Shown here piece after piece: positions 26,289-35,111 of a stretch of 64,000 bases of DNA. The notes under the pieces are model-generated. The model was not told where the DNA came from, did not search any database, and saw only the letters and a list, made by a program, of their open reading frames with translations. The stretch is from DASYKT01 sp963718105 (GTDB lineage: Bacteria > Acidobacteriota > Blastocatellia > Pyrinomonadales > Pyrinomonadaceae): positions 2,790,001 to 2,854,000 of the forward strand of contig OY970352.1 in NCBI GenBank assembly GCA_963718105.1. Direction: 5' to 3'. Positions within the stretch are counted from its first letter, which is position 1. Each line of letters opens with the position of its first letter. Both the position numbers and the translations under genes were made by a program.

Positions 26289-28877
26289 TTAGAGGATGAA
26301 TATTCGCGGAGCCGTATCGTCGAGCCGGCTTCGCCCCAGGGGAGTTAAAACCTGCAGAATCGTGACGACTACCGGCGCATCTCCCAGGCCGAGAACTTCA
26401 TTTCCGAGCGTGAAATCAACGTAATAGACCCCGGGCTCTTCGCTCAAAGTCGCGTTGGTCAGGACATTGGCATTACCGAATCGAATCTTGTCTCTCAGGC
26501 GTATCTGGAAAGATTCCGCGGCCATGCCTTCGATCCCGGTCATATAAAGCCTGATCCGCGAGTCGACAAAGAGTCCGCCTTTTATTCTCACCGTGCGGAC
26601 CACAAAAGGCTCATGGGTATGAACGCGGTTGGTAACATTTTCAGCCCGCGCCCGCCCTCCGGGCGCACCGGGCAGCGTCGTCAGATCGGTCGTGAAAATG
26701 TCAGGCTGAGTGATCGCAAAATTTATTTTGCCCGTCAGTATCAACCCGTTGTTATTGATGATCAACTGGTGATCACCGGCGGCAATACCGCGCGGCGCCA
26801 CAAGTAATATCTTCTTACGGTTGATGGACTTCAATCCACAGGCCGCTCCGTCAACCGATACTGACACGCCGTTTAATTCCATCGGCAGCGCGGGCGTGCG
26901 CGTGAAATTGTTGCCTGTCGCCGTGGCGGGCGTGAACGCTCTGGAGATACCGGAAGTAATATTTACTTCGGCCAGCATACCTTTTGATATGCCCTGTACC
27001 GCGGGCGGCGTTACCGGCGTCGGGGTCGGGGTGGGACTCGGCGTCGGGGTCGGGCTTGGGGTCGGCGTCGGACTCGGGGTCGCCGTGGGCGAGACGCTCG
27101 GAGTCGGCGACGGTGTCGGCACCGGGTCATTCGAAACTATCCTCGAACTGGCGCCGGTCAGAAAACTATAGGTCGCCGGTGTGTGCCCGTTCACGTTAGG
27201 AACAAATAAATAATAGATCTCATTGCTCAGATCAGCATTTCCCGTTCCGAGTTCCGAAAGGCCGAGATTAAAAGCCATCCGGTTGTGCGTATCGCTGGGT
27301 ATCGGCTGGGAAGAAGGCAAAAATGCTGATTCGGGAAACTTGGATATCCTCGTAAAGGTCGCCGATGCCGCCGGAACGTCGATCGGATAAGAGAAGAACT
27401 GAACGGGGCGCGTCGCGAGGTTATTTAACCCCAGCGTCGAATCGCTGGGCACGGTCCCATCCGGTTTAAAATTCAGCCGCGAAGCAAATACTATTGTCCG
27501 GGGAAGCCCGGCGCCGTCATAATCGGTAAAAGACGGGGCCCGAAGTACATCTCCACCGCTTGCGCCCGAATCGTCGGCGCCTCGCGGGCCGATCAGCCGG
27601 AAGGCATTTGTGGCGGCGGCGGTATCGTAAAGATAAGTCCCGTTCGAACTTTGGTTCCCCGCTGTGCCGACATAATCGGCAATGGATTCAAAGACTATGT
27701 ATCTCCCGGTCCGGCTGAGCCTCTTACCCGGCGAAAAAGTGTTGGATATGGTGTCAAAAGTGGCCCTGGTGGATTGCGTGACCTGTTTTCTGGTACCGGC
27801 GGGATTTCCCGAAACATCGATATCGGTAAAAAAGACCTCTCCGTTGGCATCGGCATTCGCGCCGCCCGTCATTGTCCTGACAGGATTATCTCCGTTTCCG
27901 TAAAAAGCGATGTGCTGGCCGTCTCCCGAAACCGAAGGATTTTCGTTAAAGATCGGGATCACCGCCGGTGTACCGGTCGGCTGCGGCACAGTCATCCTGC
28001 GCGGCGTCTGCGTCACCTGAGAGCAGGTGCCCGCGCCCGAAGGAAGAACGTCCGGCGTACAAGTGCTTCCGCCGGTCCGGATGTAGGTATAGATCTCGGT
28101 ATTGTCGTCGCTGGGAAAAGAATTACCCCCGCGGACGATGTCCCTGTTGGATACAAATGAAATTACGTTGCCGTTATCGCTGAGACTGGTTTCGCGATTA
28201 TCCCACGGGACAAAGGGTGAAGCGGTGGCGGTGCCGGGCAGCACGCTTCTGCTGGGCAAAGTATTGGTTACCAGGGTAAAGGCTCCCGTACTAAGATCGG
28301 TAAACGGCACATCCAATCCCAGGGTCAGATCGACCGCGGAAACCGCGGGCACATGGTACAGCCAGATCTCTGTGTTTCCGTCAGACGTCAGCGGGTTATT
28401 ACCCATGCTGTCCGTAAATGCACTTCCGTCAAAATTTCCCGGGTTTGTCGCGTTAACGGTGGTCGGTGTCGAGGTAGTGGCGTTTGAGGCAAAAACTATC
28501 CATTGGCCATCAGAACTTAAGGAGGATTCGACGTTAACTATGTCGACCTTGATATTGTCGAACGTGGGTGGTTTGGTACCGTCCGTCAATGCGCTTTTGG
28601 TATTGGTGATCTGAAAGATGCGGCGCTGGGCGTAGTCGTATATAAATAGTTCGTTGTTTCCGTCGGCATTGTTGCGATTGGAAAGCTCGGAAGCAAAGTC
28701 TCCGTTGGATTGGAAAAGAACCAGCCGACCGTCACCGCTGATACCGCGCACCACGCAGGTCGAGGTGCCAGAGGTCACCTGCCCGACAAAAAATTCCGCT
28801 TGCGCGGACGCGGAAAAAAGGCCGCCCGCTGCCATGATAAATAAAACTGATATAAAAAGCCGAAAGGAAAACTTCAC
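26289..28877 (-). CDS. Secreted TolB-like beta-propeller protein with a Pro/Thr linker
   Basis: 862 residues with a signal peptide ending at ASAQA. The first ~560 residues contain repeated units of the form SGDG..I.F.S followed by an NNELFIYDY...-type strand and ITN or VTQ, as in TolB/PD40 propellers. A low-complexity linker of PTPSP units (coded at about 27010-27125) follows. The C-terminal ~240 residues are beta-rich and may be a binding or adhesion domain (PRIFIL at the end). The acidic N-rich loops suggest a surface protein. Enzyme activity is not apparent. The family appears common in Acidobacteriota, but the function is unknown. Confidence 0.78.
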   Translation of the reverse strand: MKFSFRLFISVLFIMAAGGLFSASAQAEFFVGQVTSGTSTCVVRGISGDGRLVLFQSNGDFASELSNRNNADGNNELFIYDYAQRRIFQITNTKSALTDGTKPPTFDNIKVDIVNVESSLSSDGQWIVFASNATTSTPTTVNATNPGNFDGSAFTDSMGNNPLTSDGNTEIWLYHVPAVSAVDLTLGLDVPFTDLSTGAFTLVTNTLPSRSVLPGTATASPFVPWDNRETSLSDNGNVISFVSNRDIVRGGNSFPSDDNTEIYTYIRTGGSTCTPDVLPSGAGTCSQVTQTPRRMTVPQPTGTPAVIPIFNENPSVSGDGQHIAFYGNGDNPVRTMTGGANADANGEVFFTDIDVSGNPAGTRKQVTQSTRATFDTISNTFSPGKRLSRTGRYIVFESIADYVGTAGNQSSNGTYLYDTAAATNAFRLIGPRGADDSGASGGDVLRAPSFTDYDGAGLPRTIVFASRLNFKPDGTVPSDSTLGLNNLATRPVQFFSYPIDVPAASATFTRISKFPESAFLPSSQPIPSDTHNRMAFNLGLSELGTGNADLSNEIYYLFVPNVNGHTPATYSFLTGASSRIVSNDPVPTPSPTPSVSPTATPSPTPTPSPTPTPSPTPTPTPVTPPAVQGISKGMLAEVNITSGISRAFTPATATGNNFTRTPALPMELNGVSVSVDGAACGLKSINRKKILLVAPRGIAAGDHQLIINNNGLILTGKINFAITQPDIFTTDLTTLPGAPGGRARAENVTNRVHTHEPFVVRTVRIKGGLFVDSRIRLYMTGIEGMAAESFQIRLRDKIRFGNANVLTNATLSEEPGVYYVDFTLGNEVLGLGDAPVVVTILQVLTPLGRSRLDDTAPRIFIL

Positions 28878-29502
28878 GCAAACTCCTCCATAATAAAGCG
28901 CTTCCCTGTGGAAATTGTTTATTTGATTATAATAATAGGTATCCCAAATAACTAATCACAAAACATTGCATTTTAAGCGTTTGTAGACAGTTCTGCAAGC
29001 AGTGCGCCTTTTGTAAAAATAATATCCTGTTGATAACTTAAGCCTTAGATGCAGCATTCGCTCTCGCAGGTTGGCTTTGGAAAGGCTCTTAAGTCCTATC
29101 TTTATCTCCTTTTTTTGAATAATGTGTCATTAATACACAAGCCTTTCAGTAGAGGTATTTGGCTTTGCCTACAAAGTCGATTTTTCTTATTAAAATGCAA
29201 AACCGTGCGTTTTATTATTAGCCACTAATTACACAAATCACACGAATTAAATTCTTATTCGTGCTATTCGTGCTATCCGTGGCAATATCCCCGGCTTTAT
29301 GAGCAAAGCCAAAGTATTCTCTCGTAAAAAAAGGCCGGATTATAGTACGAATTTAACTGTAGGAAACCTCTTTTAAGATGTCTTGCGAAACCTTTATCAA
29401 TGGTTTATGCTGTGAATGAAAGGTACTTATTAAACCGATAAAAATTGTTTATCACACACTTTTTACTCCACTATCATATACCTGTAAGGAGAAGTTTATT
29501 TT
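28878..29502. other. 625-bp divergent spacer with a CACGAA-type repeat
   Basis: No gene is seen. At 29219-29288 lies an inverted repeat with ends GCCACTAATTACACAAATC and GTGCTATCCGTGGC. Just before it is the phrase GGCTTTGCCTACAAAGTC, and just after it the palindromic GGCTTT...AAAGCC. AT-rich DNA before 29470 probably contains the ilvE promoter, but no clear boxes were chosen. Confidence 0.55.
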
Positions 29503-30498
29503 ATGAGCGTTAAAGACGTCAGCACTTTGCGGATAGCTCCGTCCGTCTGGAAAAATGGCGAGTTTATTAAATGGGACGATGCCCGGGTGCACGTGATGAC
29601 CCACGCGATACATTATGGATCGAGCGTATTTGAAGGAATTCGCTGTTATGAAACGGAACGCGGGCCTGCGGTTTATCGCCTGACCGAACACATGCAGCGC
29701 CTGCTGAATTCCGCCAAGATCTACCGAATGGATACTGCGCTAACCGTTGATCAACTGTGCGAAGGCGCGGTCGGCGTCGTCCGCCAGAGCGAGCTGGAAG
29801 CTTGCTACCTGCGACCGATAATTTTCCGGGGCCTGGATGAATCAAAGCCGGCATTTGGTGTCAACCCTTTTGCAAATCCGCTGGATTGCTATATCGCCGC
29901 CTGGGATTGGGGTAAATATCTTGGGGAAGAAGCGCTCGAGACCGGTGTAGATGTTTGCGTCTCGAGCTGGACGCGCATCACGTCGAATTCCCTGCCGTCA
30001 ATGGCCAAGGCGGGCGCGAATTATATGAATTCGCAGTTGATAAAAATGGAAGCCATCCTTAACGGATTTTCCGAAGGCATTGCGCTCGACGATCGCGGTT
30101 ACGTCTCCGAAGGATCGGGAGAGAATTTGTTCATGGTCTCGGGAGGCAAGCTCTTTACTCCGCCGCTGGCCTCTTCCGTTCTGCCCGGCATCACGCGCGA
30201 CAGCGTGCTCGAGATAGCGAAAGAGCTGGGATACGAAGTGGTCGAAGGCGCGATGCAGCGCGCGGCGCTCTACCTGGCGGACGAACTTTTCTTTACCGGC
30301 ACCGCGGCAGAGATCACCCCGATACGTTCGGTCGATCGCATCACCGTCGGCTCCGGCAAACGCGGCCCCATCACTCATGCAATTCAGGACGCGTTCTTCG
30401 GAATTACTTCCGGCAAACGCCCCGCACCGAACAATGCCCCCTGGCTGACCTATGTCAGAAGCGCTTCGGCCAGCGCATCGAATTCAGAGACGATGTAA
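29503..30498 (+). CDS. ilvE: Branched-chain amino acid aminotransferase
   Basis: 331 residues of class IV PLP aminotransferase. The N-terminus has VMTHAIHYGSSVFEGIRCY, and the PLP Lys lies in SMAKAGANYMNS (Lys169). EGSGENLF and FFTGTAAEITPI complete the family signature. It interconverts Leu, Ile and Val with their 2-oxo acids in the cytosol. AAGGAGAA precedes the ATG. The gene is monocistronic with its own terminator at 30553-30584. Confidence 0.94.
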   Translation: MSVKDVSTLRIAPSVWKNGEFIKWDDARVHVMTHAIHYGSSVFEGIRCYETERGPAVYRLTEHMQRLLNSAKIYRMDTALTVDQLCEGAVGVVRQSELEACYLRPIIFRGLDESKPAFGVNPFANPLDCYIAAWDWGKYLGEEALETGVDVCVSSWTRITSNSLPSMAKAGANYMNSQLIKMEAILNGFSEGIALDDRGYVSEGSGENLFMVSGGKLFTPPLASSVLPGITRDSVLEIAKELGYEVVEGAMQRAALYLADELFFTGTAAEITPIRSVDRITVGSGKRGPITHAIQDAFFGITSGKRPAPNNAPWLTYVRSASASASNSETM

Positions 30499-30552
30499 GT
30501 TTCTTGTCAGAACCCGAAGCGGTAGCGAGGGGTTTCTTCTTTAACCAAAATG

Positions 30553-30584
30553 AAGGCAAGGTTTTTAGTGACCTTGCCTTTTTT
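30553..30584 (+). terminator. Rho-independent terminator of ilvE
   Basis: A perfect 10-bp stem, AAGGCAAGGT with ACCTTGCCTT, around an eight-base loop, is followed by six T in total. It lies 55 bp after the ilvE stop. Confidence 0.92.
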
Positions 30585-30604
30585 ATTTTGGCTGTTTGGT
30601 ATTA

Positions 30605-30812
30605 GCCGTCCCTGACGGCGTTAGATTTTAGCTACACGCGTGAGCGTGTAGAAGAGCCGCGAAAAATCCACCTAAGCCTGATTGCAGGCGAAAGAGCTAA
30701 TCTCTCCACAAGTTTCGCCTCTTTCGCCTGTGAACAGGCTTGTTTATTTTTACTATTACCAAACTACACGCTTACGCGTGTAGTTAAACTCTGTCGTTTG
30801 CCTGCGGCAAAC
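30605..30812. repeat. Cluster of nested hairpins
   Basis: Contains GCCGTC-cct-GACGGC, CTACACGC-gtga-GCGTGTAG, then AGCCTG...CAGGCGAAAGAG facing CTCTTTCGCCTG...CAGGCTTG, then CTACACGC-ttac-GCGTGTAG and GTTTGCC-tgc-GGCAAAC. The two CTACACGC hairpins bracket the central inverted repeat. No gene is seen in 30499-30891. Confidence 0.75.
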
Positions 30813-30891
30813 TACCGAAAATTAAATTCTAAATTCCTATCACGAACAGGCCTATCGCCGGCGTTTTATCTTTTTCGAAATGTCACTCATA

Positions 30892-31368
30892 TTACTGCCA
30901 ATTCTGTGGCGGCTGCGGCGGTGGCGGCGGCGGTGAAAAGCTCTGATTTGATGCCCCGGCGAAATAATCCTTCACTTCGGGGTTCATCAAAACTACCAGT
31001 GCCCAGATACCAAAGATCACTCCCAGCGGAAACGAACAGCACGTAATAGGGAGAATAGAGAGGATGGCCGCCGTCATCGAGAGCCCGCGGTTTTGGCCTT
31101 TCATCATCCTGGCGGCGCCGAAAATTATGAACGGCGCTGCGATCATGCTAAAAATGCCGGCGCCATAACTCACCCCCATTCCGATAAAGTAACCAAGTTG
31201 TTCGGCGTCGTCTTTTATCCGCGGCCCTTTCCCCATCAATCCCGCGAGCCGCAGCAGCCCGGAAACTATGGTCATCGCGCCCATGGCCATGCTAAGCGCC
31301 CCGGTCACTAAGAGCCCGATCGCCGGAGCTTTTAACCGCTTTAAGGCATCACTTATGTTTTCAGGCAT
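30892..31368 (-). CDS. Small membrane protein with a proline-rich tail
   Basis: 158 residues with about four membrane segments, between residues 15-40, 62-88, 95-112 and 115-135, and a C-terminal tail of seven consecutive Pro. The last helix region, FGIWALVVLMNPEVKDYF, recurs in many small membrane proteins of Acidobacteriota and Planctomycetota of unknown function. AGGAGG within the end of cinA precedes the ATG, and the two genes overlap by 8 bp, so they are co-translated. No functional link to CinA is evident. Confidence 0.75.
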   Translation of the reverse strand: MPENISDALKRLKAPAIGLLVTGALSMAMGAMTIVSGLLRLAGLMGKGPRIKDDAEQLGYFIGMGVSYGAGIFSMIAAPFIIFGAARMMKGQNRGLSMTAAILSILPITCCSFPLGVIFGIWALVVLMNPEVKDYFAGASNQSFSPPPPPPQPPQNWQ

Positions 31369-32605
31369 TTTTTAACATCCTCCTGCGCAACAGATCCAGC
31401 GCGGCCTGCGAACTGCGCCAGCGGATCAAAAACCTGTCGCCCGGCATCATCATCCGCAAAGTTTTCACGCCGGTTTCGTCGGCGCAGCCCAGGAATACCA
31501 ATCCGACGGGTTTTTCTTCGCTGCCGCCATCGGGCCCCGCGATCCCGGTGACTGAGATACCGTAATCCGTCCCGGCGCGTTCGCGAATGCCGCGGGCCAT
31601 TGCTTCGGCGGTTTCCGCGCTGACCGCGCCGTGTTGGTCTAATACATTCGCGGGAACCTTCAGCGTGCGGATCTTGGCTTCGTTGGAATAAGTGACCGCG
31701 CCTTCGATAAAGTAAGCGGACGAACCGGGCACGTCGGTCAATCTTTCCGCGATCAATCCGCCGGTGCAGCTTTCCGCCAGCGCCACCGTTTTTCCCGCCG
31801 TCTTAAGCATGCGCCCGACGACCTCTTCCAGGCTTTCGCCGTTTTCGGAGTAAAGCGCGATACCGAGTTTTTCTTTTAATCTCGCGGACAATTCCGCCAG
31901 CATTTTTTCGCACTCATCCACAGACTCGCTCTTAGCGGCCAGGTGCACTTCGATCTCGCTTTTATTAAAGAGTATCGTGGTCTGAACATTAGCGTATTCC
32001 TTATAGATCGGGGAGATCATTTCATCGACCGCCGATTCGCCCATGCCGGAGACCTTTAGGACCCGGCGACGGACCTTTACCTTACCTGCTCTTTCTAAAA
32101 TCCTCGGCAGCACGTGGTTTTCAAACATCGGCTTCATCTCGCGCGGCGGCCCGGGCAAAACCGCCAGGCCTTTTCCGCCGAGCGCCAGGTACATTCCCGG
32201 CGCGCTGCCATTGGGGTTTTCCAGCACCTCGCCGCCATCGATGACAAACGCCTGCCGCTTGTTTGTCTCCGGCATTTCGCGGCCCCAGTGCAAAAAGCGT
32301 TTTTTTATTTCTTCCAGCACGGCTTCGTCGAGGACCAGTTCGCGGTCGACCGCGCGGGCCGCCACCTGCCGGGTCACGTCGTCTTCCGTCGGGCCGAGGC
32401 CGCCGGTACTGATGACCAGGTCGGATTCTTCGAGCGCGGCGCGAAAGCATTTTTCCAGGCGCTCTTCATCATCGCCGATGATCGATTTGGCGCTTACTTC
32501 GATCCCGATCTCGTTGAGTTTTTCGGTAAGCCAGAGGCTATTGGTGTCCGTGCGGTCCGGCGTGAGAAGCTCTGAACCGACGGCGATGATCTCAGCTTTC
32601 AGCAT
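31361..32605 (-). CDS. cinA: CinA: competence/damage-inducible protein, NMN amidohydrolase
   Basis: 414 residues of normal length. The N-terminal MoaB/MogA-like domain starts AEIIAVGSELLTPDRTDTN and contains STGGLGPTEDDVT. The C-terminal PncC domain has AESCTGGLIAERLTDVPGSS, the catalytic Ser/Thr/Lys region, and SVTGIAGPDGGSEEKPVG. The PncC part recycles nicotinamide mononucleotide to nicotinic acid mononucleotide; the N-terminal part has been assigned ADP-ribose pyrophosphatase activity in other species. It is the first gene of a pair with the small membrane protein. Confidence 0.94.
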   Translation of the reverse strand: MLKAEIIAVGSELLTPDRTDTNSLWLTEKLNEIGIEVSAKSIIGDDEERLEKCFRAALEESDLVISTGGLGPTEDDVTRQVAARAVDRELVLDEAVLEEIKKRFLHWGREMPETNKRQAFVIDGGEVLENPNGSAPGMYLALGGKGLAVLPGPPREMKPMFENHVLPRILERAGKVKVRRRVLKVSGMGESAVDEMISPIYKEYANVQTTILFNKSEIEVHLAAKSESVDECEKMLAELSARLKEKLGIALYSENGESLEEVVGRMLKTAGKTVALAESCTGGLIAERLTDVPGSSAYFIEGAVTYSNEAKIRTLKVPANVLDQHGAVSAETAEAMARGIRERAGTDYGISVTGIAGPDGGSEEKPVGLVFLGCADETGVKTLRMMMPGDRFLIRWRSSQAALDLLRRRMLKNA

Positions 32606-32649
32606 AGCTGAAAGCGTAGAACCTAAGATGGGATTTAGTCAAGTTTTGG

Positions 32650-32769
32650 CTGGGAGCGCGGACGGCTCGTCCGCACGAACGCGCAGCGTTCGAACGCATC
32701 TGCTAATCCAGACGCTACTGACATTAGGCTGCAGGCAGCCTTTTGCGGACGGGACGTCCGCGCTCCCAG
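32650..32769. repeat. GGAGCGC palindrome, copy 3
   Basis: The outer arms CTGGGAGCGC and GCGCTCCCAG are perfect. The left hairpin is GCGGACG-gct-CGTCCGC and the right is GCGGACG-gga-CGTCCGC; the stem differs from copies 1, 2 and 5 but stays paired. The interior contains GAACGC...GCGTTC and ACGCATCTGC...GACGCTACTGAC, shared with other copies. It lies 3 bp past the stop of the gene at 32773. Confidence 0.88.
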
Positions 32770-32772
32770 TTA

Positions 32773-33645
32773 TTACCGGTCGTAGATATCTTTGAGGACT
32801 TCGGAGATGGATTTTCGGTCGGTGCGTTCTTTTTTAAATGCCTGCGGGTCGTCGCCTTCGTCATGCCCATTGCGGCTATCATGGTCAAAAAGGCTTTGCA
32901 CGCCGTTGTTGGAAGTATGCTCATAGACGGCGTTTGGGACGTTTTCATTATTCAGATGCCCGGCATCTACTATCGAAGCCGTCAGGTCCAGAATGGCCCG
33001 GTCGTCTTTTGCCTTCTCGTTCAGCATGCCGATCTTGCCTTCTTTTACTGTGAGGGCTTTTTTCCGGCTGTCTTCGAGTAAGACGCCGGCGCGGTTTCGA
33101 CGGGCGCGTTCCAGGGCGCGGACGGCCGCCGATGTTTGCGGGGCTTCGGCGGGTTCGCGCTCGATCTTGCGCAATATCTTTACATAAGATTTTAACTCGG
33201 GCGAGGCGATCAGGCGATGCTTCTCATCAACTTGCTCGTTTTCCTGAACGCTGCTCAGGAATTGAACCGCGGCGTCATAATTTCCCAGTTTGTGATGCAG
33301 CGCACCCAGCGTAAAAAGCAGCAGCGGCGGCGGATCGGGCATGGTATTCAGCACGCGCTCACCGGAATGCAGGACTTCCTGCATCTCAAAACCGAACCAG
33401 CGCTTTTCATCGTCGCGCAGCATTTCGTTGGCAGCCAGGTAAAATTCGAAAATACCGCGGATCTCATTCCGCTGCGGCTGTGAAAAAGCTTTCCAGACAA
33501 AAAAGACGAAGACGCCGAAAAACGCCAGCAGGTAAATGGGAAAGTTGACGAACAATAGCATGCCTACGATGACAAAGAGCACCATCGCATACACGCCTTT
33601 TTCCTTGATCAGCGTGTTTATCCTTTTTTGCAGATCATCCTTCAC
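32773..33645 (-). CDS. Membrane-anchored protein of unknown function with a TPR-like segment
   Basis: 290 residues. After a short charged start, a hydrophobic hairpin (about residues 18-48, two segments) anchors the protein; the remainder is cytosolic and polar. A helical segment around FTLGALHHKLGNYDAAVQFL looks like one or two TPR units. The C-terminus is highly charged. The gene overlaps the Fe-S-like gene upstream by 11 bp, so the two are coupled. I do not recognise a family. Confidence 0.7.
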   Translation of the reverse strand: MKDDLQKRINTLIKEKGVYAMVLFVIVGMLLFVNFPIYLLAFFGVFVFFVWKAFSQPQRNEIRGIFEFYLAANEMLRDDEKRWFGFEMQEVLHSGERVLNTMPDPPPLLLFTLGALHHKLGNYDAAVQFLSSVQENEQVDEKHRLIASPELKSYVKILRKIEREPAEAPQTSAAVRALERARRNRAGVLLEDSRKKALTVKEGKIGMLNEKAKDDRAILDLTASIVDAGHLNNENVPNAVYEHTSNNGVQSLFDHDSRNGHDEGDDPQAFKKERTDRKSISEVLKDIYDR

Positions 33646-34336
33646 TGGCGCCGTTTTGTTCCCCCACCTGTTCTGTGTGTTCAGCTGCCTCTTCCGCCCA
33701 TTGTTCTGCCTGTTCTGCTGCTTGTTCCGGGGCAGTATGCTCTTTCGGACGTTTTGCCTCTTCGGCGGCCTTGTCCATCTGTTTTCCTAAACCGGCCATC
33801 ACTCCCATGATCTGATCGCCGATGGTGAACGGAAGATTTAAGACATAGGCAAATGTTTCGCCCAGCGTGATGGCCTCGAGCTGCATCAGCTCGCCGACTT
33901 TTTTATTAAGCGGAAGATCGGAAAACCCTTTGCGGAATTCCTGAAATTTCTCTTCCTGCACTACGGTTTCATCTTTGATCTCTTCTTCTTTTTCCATGAT
34001 AGCTACAATTACTTCTCCCGTTCGTTCGATCCGGGCCTGACATGCTAATCTCTGGCCTGCTCCCCGCGCCTCTTCGCTCAGATTGTCGAGTTCATCCTGC
34101 GTCGGAGCGGAAAGCAATTCGCCGCCATCTTCAATTAGAACGGCGCAGCAATGGCTTTCTTGCCCATCGGCGCCTTCCTTGATCTGCCCGCCGCATTCGC
34201 CTTCAAAATAAATACCGAACCTGTTGGCTGCTTCTGAAAGATAAGTGCCCTCGGCTATTAATCCCTCGATGCCCGCGGGTTCGAATCTGATCCCGGCGTT
34301 CCATTCCTGTACTTCCACCTGCTTTTTCTCTGCCAT
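33635..34336 (-). CDS. Ferredoxin-like [2Fe-2S] domain protein with unusual Cys spacing
   Basis: 233 residues. The first ~115 resemble a [2Fe-2S] ferredoxin of the C-terminal-RACE type: EGTYLSEAANRFGI, then ECGGQ, HCCAVLIEDG and RLACQARI. Canonical ferredoxins have C-x4/5-C-x2-C; here there are 14 residues between the first Cys and an adjacent Cys pair, so cluster binding is uncertain. The second half is a Glu-rich helix with a short hydrophobic segment (LGETFAYVLNLPFTIGDQIM) and a Glu/Gln/Ala tail. It lies between a Fur-type gene 24 bp upstream and a membrane protein it overlaps. Confidence 0.65.
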   Translation of the reverse strand: MAEKKQVEVQEWNAGIRFEPAGIEGLIAEGTYLSEAANRFGIYFEGECGGQIKEGADGQESHCCAVLIEDGGELLSAPTQDELDNLSEEARGAGQRLACQARIERTGEVIVAIMEKEEEIKDETVVQEEKFQEFRKGFSDLPLNKKVGELMQLEAITLGETFAYVLNLPFTIGDQIMGVMAGLGKQMDKAAEEAKRPKEHTAPEQAAEQAEQWAEEAAEHTEQVGEQNGASEG

Positions 34337-34360
34337 ATATAAAACTTCTATCTCAGCAAT

Positions 34361-34879
34361 TTATTTGGGCCGGCCGGCCACGCGTACTTTCGGCTGCGCG
34401 CCCGAAGCCATTTGCGCATGATGTTCTTCTTTTTTCTGACACTCTTCGCACAAACCCATAATACGCATAGAATGGTGCGTAGGTTTGAAATTAAATTGTT
34501 CGGCCATGGCTTCCTGCAGTTCTTCGATCTCGGGCGAGTAAAATTCGATCACTTTACCGCATTCGGTGCAGATCATATGATCGTGATGCTCGTGGCGGTA
34601 ATGATGCTCGTAGTAGGTTTTCCCATCACCCAGGCGGACCTCGCGCGCCAGGCCGGCTTCGGTCAGAAGCTTGAGCGTGCGGTAGACGGTCGTATGCCCC
34701 ACCGCCGGATCTTCTTTCTCAACCAGCCAATACAGGTCTTCGCTGGAAAGATGCTCCTCGGTACGCAGAAAAACTTCCAGGATCAGGTCGCGCTGCGCGG
34801 TTCGCCGCAACCCGTATTTCTGGACGTGGTTAAGAAAAATGTTTTTCTCTTCCTGAAACTCTTCTTTTTTCACTGCCAT
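34361..34879 (-). CDS. Fur-family transcriptional regulator
   Basis: About 172 residues from the ATG at 34879; a TTG 15 bases upstream is an alternative. The winged helix is at about 10-85 (LRRTAQRDLILEVFLRTEEHLSSEDL, read in two parts, then GHTTVYRTLKLL). The metal region contains YRHEHHDHMIC, and two CxxC pairs, CTEC and CEEC, form the structural zinc site. It represses target genes with bound metal, or as a PerR-like sensor; which metal cannot be told. It is followed 24 bp later by the ferredoxin-like gene, consistent with iron or redox control of that operon. Confidence 0.9.
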   Translation of the reverse strand: MAVKKEEFQEEKNIFLNHVQKYGLRRTAQRDLILEVFLRTEEHLSSEDLYWLVEKEDPAVGHTTVYRTLKLLTEAGLAREVRLGDGKTYYEHHYRHEHHDHMICTECGKVIEFYSPEIEELQEAMAEQFNFKPTHHSMRIMGLCEECQKKEEHHAQMASGAQPKVRVAGRPK

Positions 34880-34960
34880 ATTTGTCTCGACCAATATGTT
34901 TATATTTTAACACTAGCCGTCAAGCGTGGGAAGAAGCACGCCTATTCTGTAGTCAATTAC

Positions 34961-35036
34961 CTGTCAGTAGCGTCTGCGTCAGCAGATGCGCTTCTTACGC
35001 CTTTTACGCATCTGCTGACGCAGACGCTACTGACAG
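34961..35036. repeat. Perfect 30-bp inverted repeat (inner arms of the GGAGCGC family)
   Basis: 34961-34990 and 35007-35036 are exact reverse complements, starting CTGTCAGTAGCGTC, around a 16-base centre. The arm sequence equals the interior of the palindrome at 63528-63670 and is related to the interiors at 18040 and 32650. Here the outer GGAGCGC arms are missing. Confidence 0.9.
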
Positions 35037-35040
35037 CCCG

Positions 35041-35083
35041 TAAATAAAGAACCCGGTAAATACGCGGATCGCATTTACCGGGC
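35041..35083 (-). terminator. Probable terminator of the TlpA-like gene
   Basis: A 10-bp stem, CCCGGTAAAT with ATTTACCGGG, around an 11-base loop, is followed on the minus strand by TTCTTTATTT. It lies about 30 bp after the stop at 35112. Confidence 0.75.
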
Positions 35084-35111
35084 TTCTCAGTTGATTTTAG
35101 TTTATTTAGCG

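Noticed and set aside
27010..27125. Tandem GTCGGGGTCGG-type DNA repeat
   Set aside because: It is the coding sequence of the Pro/Thr/Ser linker of the secreted propeller protein, not a CRISPR array or independent minisatellite.
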